Below are positions 60,978 through 64,000 of a DNA stretch of 64,000 nt, piece by piece. The stretch is from Gottfriedia acidiceleris. GTDB taxonomy: Bacteria > Bacillota > Bacilli > Bacillales > Bacillaceae_G. The position numbers were made by a program, and so were the translations under genes. The stretch is taken from positions 1-64,000 of the forward strand of contig NZ_SCFN01000013.1 in the NCBI RefSeq assembly GCF_004138285.1, written 5' to 3'. A model generated the notes under the pieces. It ran no database searches, was not told the origin of the DNA, and saw only the letters and a list, made by a program, of their open reading frames with translations. Every line of letters starts with the position of its first letter. Position 1 is the first letter of the stretch.

Positions 60978-62660
60978 ATGAGTAAAATTAAAGAAAGATT
61001 AGCCTATATTTATGAAAACAAAGACATTGATCAACTTTATAGTGCAATCGTAAATCGCATTGAAGAAGCTAAAATAAAAATTACGAAAAAAAGAAAACAA
61101 AATTGGGACGAGTCAGATGTAGTTTTAATTACTTACGGTGATCAGTTCCAAGAAGAGGGAAAACCAACATTAGAAACATTTAAAAAAATGTTTGATGAAC
61201 ATTTAGCAAATAAATTTGAACTTGTTCATATTTTACCTTTTTATCCTTATACATCTGATGATGGTTTTTCAGTAGTTGATTATAAAAAAGTAAATCCAGA
61301 ATTAGGCGATTGGTCACATATCGAGAGCTTATCAAAATCAGCAAGAATAATGTTTGATTATGTATGTAATCATATCTCTAGTAAGAGTGAGTGGTTCCAA
61401 GGCTATTTGAACAATGATCCAAAATATAATGATTACTTCATTGAAATGGATCCCTCAAATGATTTAAGCTCAGTAACTAGACCTAGAGCACTTCCATTGC
61501 TATCAAAGTTTAAATTAGCGAATGGTGAGGAAAAATACATTTGGACAACATTTAGTGATGATCAAATTGATTTAAATTTTAGTAATCCACAAGTTTTACT
61601 AGATATGATTGATGTTTTACTATTTTACCTTGAACAAGGAGCAGAATATGTAAGACTTGATGCAGTAGGATATATGTGGAAAGAAGTTGGTACTTCATGT
61701 ATCCATCTTGAAAAAACACATGAAATCGTGAAATTATTCCGTGACTTATTAGATGAGGCAGCAAAAGGTACAGTAATGATTACTGAAACGAATGTACCTC
61801 ATTTAGATAATATTTCTTACTTTGGTAACGGACATGATGAAGCACATATGGTTTACCAATTTCCATTACCTCCATTAGTTTTATATTCACTTCATAAAGG
61901 GAATGGTAGTGTACTAACAAATTGGGCAAAAAATCTAGAAGGTTCTGGAGAAGATACAACTTTTTTCAACTTCTTAGCTTCACATGATGGAATTGGTTTA
62001 AATCCGATTCGTGGAATTATCCCTGAAGAAGAAATTCTTTCGTTAGTAGAAGATTTAAAGGTAGAAGGAGCATTAGTAAATTATAAGAAGAATTCAGATG
62101 GTACTGAAAGTCCATATGAAATAAATGTAACTTATTTAGATGCTTTAAATAAACAATCTACAAGTGATGATATAAGAGTAAAAAGATTCTTGTTAGCGCA
62201 TTCAATCTTATTAACATTCCAAGGCGTACCGGCTATTTACATCCAAAGTATGTTAGGTTCTAGAAATGATTATGCGGGTGTTGAAAAAACTGGAATGAAT
62301 CGCTCAATTAATCGTCAAAAATATGCACTTGATACGATTGAAAAGGAATTAATGGAAGAAGGTTCATTAAGAAATAAAGTTTTCACAGAACTTACAAAAA
62401 TTATCCAAGTACGTAAAGAAGAAAAACTATTTAATCCTGATGTAAAAATGGAAGTACTTGAAGTAAATGAAAATGTATTTGCGATCAAACGTATTAATGA
62501 AGAGGATAGTGTTGTAATTCTTCATAACCTATCAAATGAGCAAGCGAACTGCGATTTAAACGGAAAATTTATGAATATTATTACGGGAAATGTTGAAGAA
62601 TTTAATGAAAACATTACTTTAAATCCATATGAATTCCTTTGGTTAAAACCTTTAAAATAG
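60978..62660 (+). CDS. GH13_18 glycoside phosphorylase, YcjM-like (glucosylglycerate phosphorylase type)
   Basis: 560 residues, longer than sucrose phosphorylase (about 500) and about equal to E. coli YcjM. Retaining GH13 active site: nucleophile D228 (VRLDAVGY), acid/base E270 (ITETNVPH) and D337 (ASHDGIGL); SDDGFSVVDYKKVNPELGDW is the subfamily 18 signature. It should phosphorolyse an alpha-glucoside to alpha-glucose 1-phosphate. Context (LacI, pgmB, sugar ABC lipoprotein) matches the ycj locus, so glucosylglycerate is the best guess; sucrose or glucosylglycerol cannot be excluded. AAGGAGGAAT stands before ATG at 60978. Confidence 0.87.
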   Translation: MSKIKERLAYIYENKDIDQLYSAIVNRIEEAKIKITKKRKQNWDESDVVLITYGDQFQEEGKPTLETFKKMFDEHLANKFELVHILPFYPYTSDDGFSVVDYKKVNPELGDWSHIESLSKSARIMFDYVCNHISSKSEWFQGYLNNDPKYNDYFIEMDPSNDLSSVTRPRALPLLSKFKLANGEEKYIWTTFSDDQIDLNFSNPQVLLDMIDVLLFYLEQGAEYVRLDAVGYMWKEVGTSCIHLEKTHEIVKLFRDLLDEAAKGTVMITETNVPHLDNISYFGNGHDEAHMVYQFPLPPLVLYSLHKGNGSVLTNWAKNLEGSGEDTTFFNFLASHDGIGLNPIRGIIPEEEILSLVEDLKVEGALVNYKKNSDGTESPYEINVTYLDALNKQSTSDDIRVKRFLLAHSILLTFQGVPAIYIQSMLGSRNDYAGVEKTGMNRSINRQKYALDTIEKELMEEGSLRNKVFTELTKIIQVRKEEKLFNPDVKMEVLEVNENVFAIKRINEEDSVVILHNLSNEQANCDLNGKFMNIITGNVEEFNENITLNPYEFLWLKPLK

Positions 62661-62671
62661 GAGGCAGAACA

Positions 62672-63958
62672 ATGAAAAAAGTATTAAGTATGTTCTTAGT
62701 TTTAATGTTAGCTGTTGGATTAACAGCGTGTGGTGGGAAAAAAGAGAATGGTAAAGTAACGATTGAATTTATGCATTCTTCTGTTGAACAAGAGAGATTA
62801 GCAGTAATTACTGATTTAATTTCTAAATTTGAAAAAGCAAACCCAAATATTACAGTAAAGCAAGTTCCAGTTGAGGAAGATTCTTACAATACGAAAGTTG
62901 TAACTTTGGCAAGCTCAGGCAAGCTTCCAGCGGTTATTGAAGTTGGACAGGACTATGCAAAAGTTATGGACAAGGACGAATTAATTGATAAAGATGCAGT
63001 TAAATCAATTATCTCTAAAGTTGGAGAAGATAAGTATTATGAAGGTGCGTTAAAGCTTTTAAAAACTGAGGACGGCAAAAATTATACTGGTGTTCCAATT
63101 AGTGGTTGGGTACAAGGAATTTGGTATAACAAGCAAATGCTTGCTGACAAAGGATTCGCAGAACCTAAAAATTGGGATGATGTTTTAAAGATTGCAAAGG
63201 CATTTACGAATAGTGGAAGTAAAAAATACGGTATTGCAATTCCAACTGCTGAAGGTGGTTTTTCTGAACAAGCCTTCTCACAATTTGCTTTATCAAACAA
63301 TGCAAATATGTTCGATAGCAAAGGTGATTTAACATTAAATACACCTGAAATGAAAGAAGCTTTAAACTACTATAAAGAATTATCAAAATATACAATGCCA
63401 GGTTCTAATGATGTTACAGAAGTAAAAGATGCTTTCATGAATGGATCTGCTCCAATGGCTGTTTATTCTACTTATATTCTTCCTTCAGTATATGAAGAAG
63501 GTAAAACAAACAATATTGGATTTGTAATTCCAACTGAAAAATCACCAGCAGTTTATGGAACAGTATCTGCTTACACGATTTCTTCTGGTTTAGATGATGA
63601 CCAAAAAGCTGCAGCAGAAAAATTAGTAGAGTTTATGGCAAAACCTGAAAATAATACGAAATTAGTATTAATGTCTCCAGGTGGATCTCAACCAGTAAAT
63701 AAAGAAGTAACAGAAAGCAAAGAATATAAAGAAAATAAAGTTGTAAATTCATTTGGTGAGCTTTCAACTGAAATCGCAAGCGCTTTTGATAACATTCAAG
63801 TATTTGGTCTTGTTGATAACAAGAACTTCTTAAAAATGGGTGATGTTACAAGTTCAGGAGCAGTTGCTAAGTTAATTAATGATGTGACTGTTGGTGGAAA
63901 AAGCGTAGATTCTGCAATTAAAGAAGCTGGAGAAAAATTAAAAGGTGTAATAAAATAG
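62672..63958 (+). CDS. Sugar ABC transporter substrate-binding lipoprotein
   Basis: 428 residues. Signal peptide MKKVLSMFLVLMLAVGLTAC with the lipobox LTAC, then a family 1 solute-binding fold (IEFMHSSVEQERLAVITDLI, VIEVGQDYAKVMD, NGSAPMAVYSTY). It delivers the glycoside to membrane permeases that must be encoded past the right edge. ATG at 62672 follows AGGAGGC; the frame is open from 62639 inside the previous gene. The gene is 11 bases behind the phosphorylase gene, same operon. Confidence 0.94.
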   Translation: MKKVLSMFLVLMLAVGLTACGGKKENGKVTIEFMHSSVEQERLAVITDLISKFEKANPNITVKQVPVEEDSYNTKVVTLASSGKLPAVIEVGQDYAKVMDKDELIDKDAVKSIISKVGEDKYYEGALKLLKTEDGKNYTGVPISGWVQGIWYNKQMLADKGFAEPKNWDDVLKIAKAFTNSGSKKYGIAIPTAEGGFSEQAFSQFALSNNANMFDSKGDLTLNTPEMKEALNYYKELSKYTMPGSNDVTEVKDAFMNGSAPMAVYSTYILPSVYEEGKTNNIGFVIPTEKSPAVYGTVSAYTISSGLDDDQKAAAEKLVEFMAKPENNTKLVLMSPGGSQPVNKEVTESKEYKENKVVNSFGELSTEIASAFDNIQVFGLVDNKNFLKMGDVTSSGAVAKLINDVTVGGKSVDSAIKEAGEKLKGVIK

Positions 63959-64000
63959 ATACCTTTAATTCAATTTACCTAGTAATAATTATTTGATTTA

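Overview
The window is low-GC, strongly A+T-rich DNA from an endospore-forming Bacillaceae. The evidence is a trnD-like tRNA array (Tyr-Trp-His-Gln-Gly-Cys-Leu-Leu), PrkA and YhbH, a GerA-type germinant-receptor operon, an SspL-like spore protein, AGGAGG ribosome binding sites and frequent TTG/GTG starts. I would place it among the broader Bacillus relatives; the sequence alone does not give me a genus.

Layout. 1-840: end of a tRNA array. 1-9.4 kb: housekeeping and sporulation genes (queG, a YhbB-like amidase, trmL, prkA, an aldo/keto reductase, yhbH). 9.4-13.1 kb: germinant-receptor operon on the minus strand. 13.7-20.5 kb: a LysR gene, an RRNPP/AimR-like regulator and a 1429-residue secreted subtilase with cohesin-like and dockerin modules. 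20.5-30.7 kb: small membrane proteins, a SASP, a MarR/GNAT/YczE/PaiA island, a Fur-controlled small RNA that resembles FsrA, an MMPL exporter with its TetR gene, and a YeiH-type transporter. 31-45.8 kb: a catabolic gene cluster. 46-54 kb: an RND pump, a two-component system, a DedA-PAP2 fusion and several decayed genes. 54.9-58.7 kb: biotin genes (bioA divergent from bioY-bioD-bioB). 58.8-64 kb: a ycj-like glycoside phosphorylase locus (pgmB, LacI regulator, GH13_18 phosphorylase, sugar-binding lipoprotein) that runs off the right edge.

The most notable region is 31-45 kb. It holds an acyl-CoA ligase, two TauD/TfdA-family dioxygenases, two paralogous MFS carriers, an HSL-type esterase, three SDRs, a dihydroxyacetophenone-dioxygenase-like cupin, a thiolase and a LysR regulator. 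Six separate promoters in it carry the same palindrome, AAATTAAA-N3-TTTAATTT, centred exactly 31 bp before the first base of the -10 hexamer. None has a recognisable -35. This reads as one regulon driven by an activator, most simply the LysR protein encoded inside it, with CcpA sites (cre) added downstream of two promoters. The genes fit uptake, ester cleavage, hydroxylation, oxidation, ring or chain cleavage, CoA activation and thiolysis of an organic compound. The substrate cannot be read from the sequence.

Other control circuits can be seen directly: a Fur box over the sRNA promoter, twin 20-bp repeats between the MarR gene and its divergent GNAT gene, a BirA operator between bioA and bioY, paired LacI-type operators plus cre before the phosphorylase gene, and a cluster of TAGTCGAAATT repeats between the RRNPP regulator and the subtilase.
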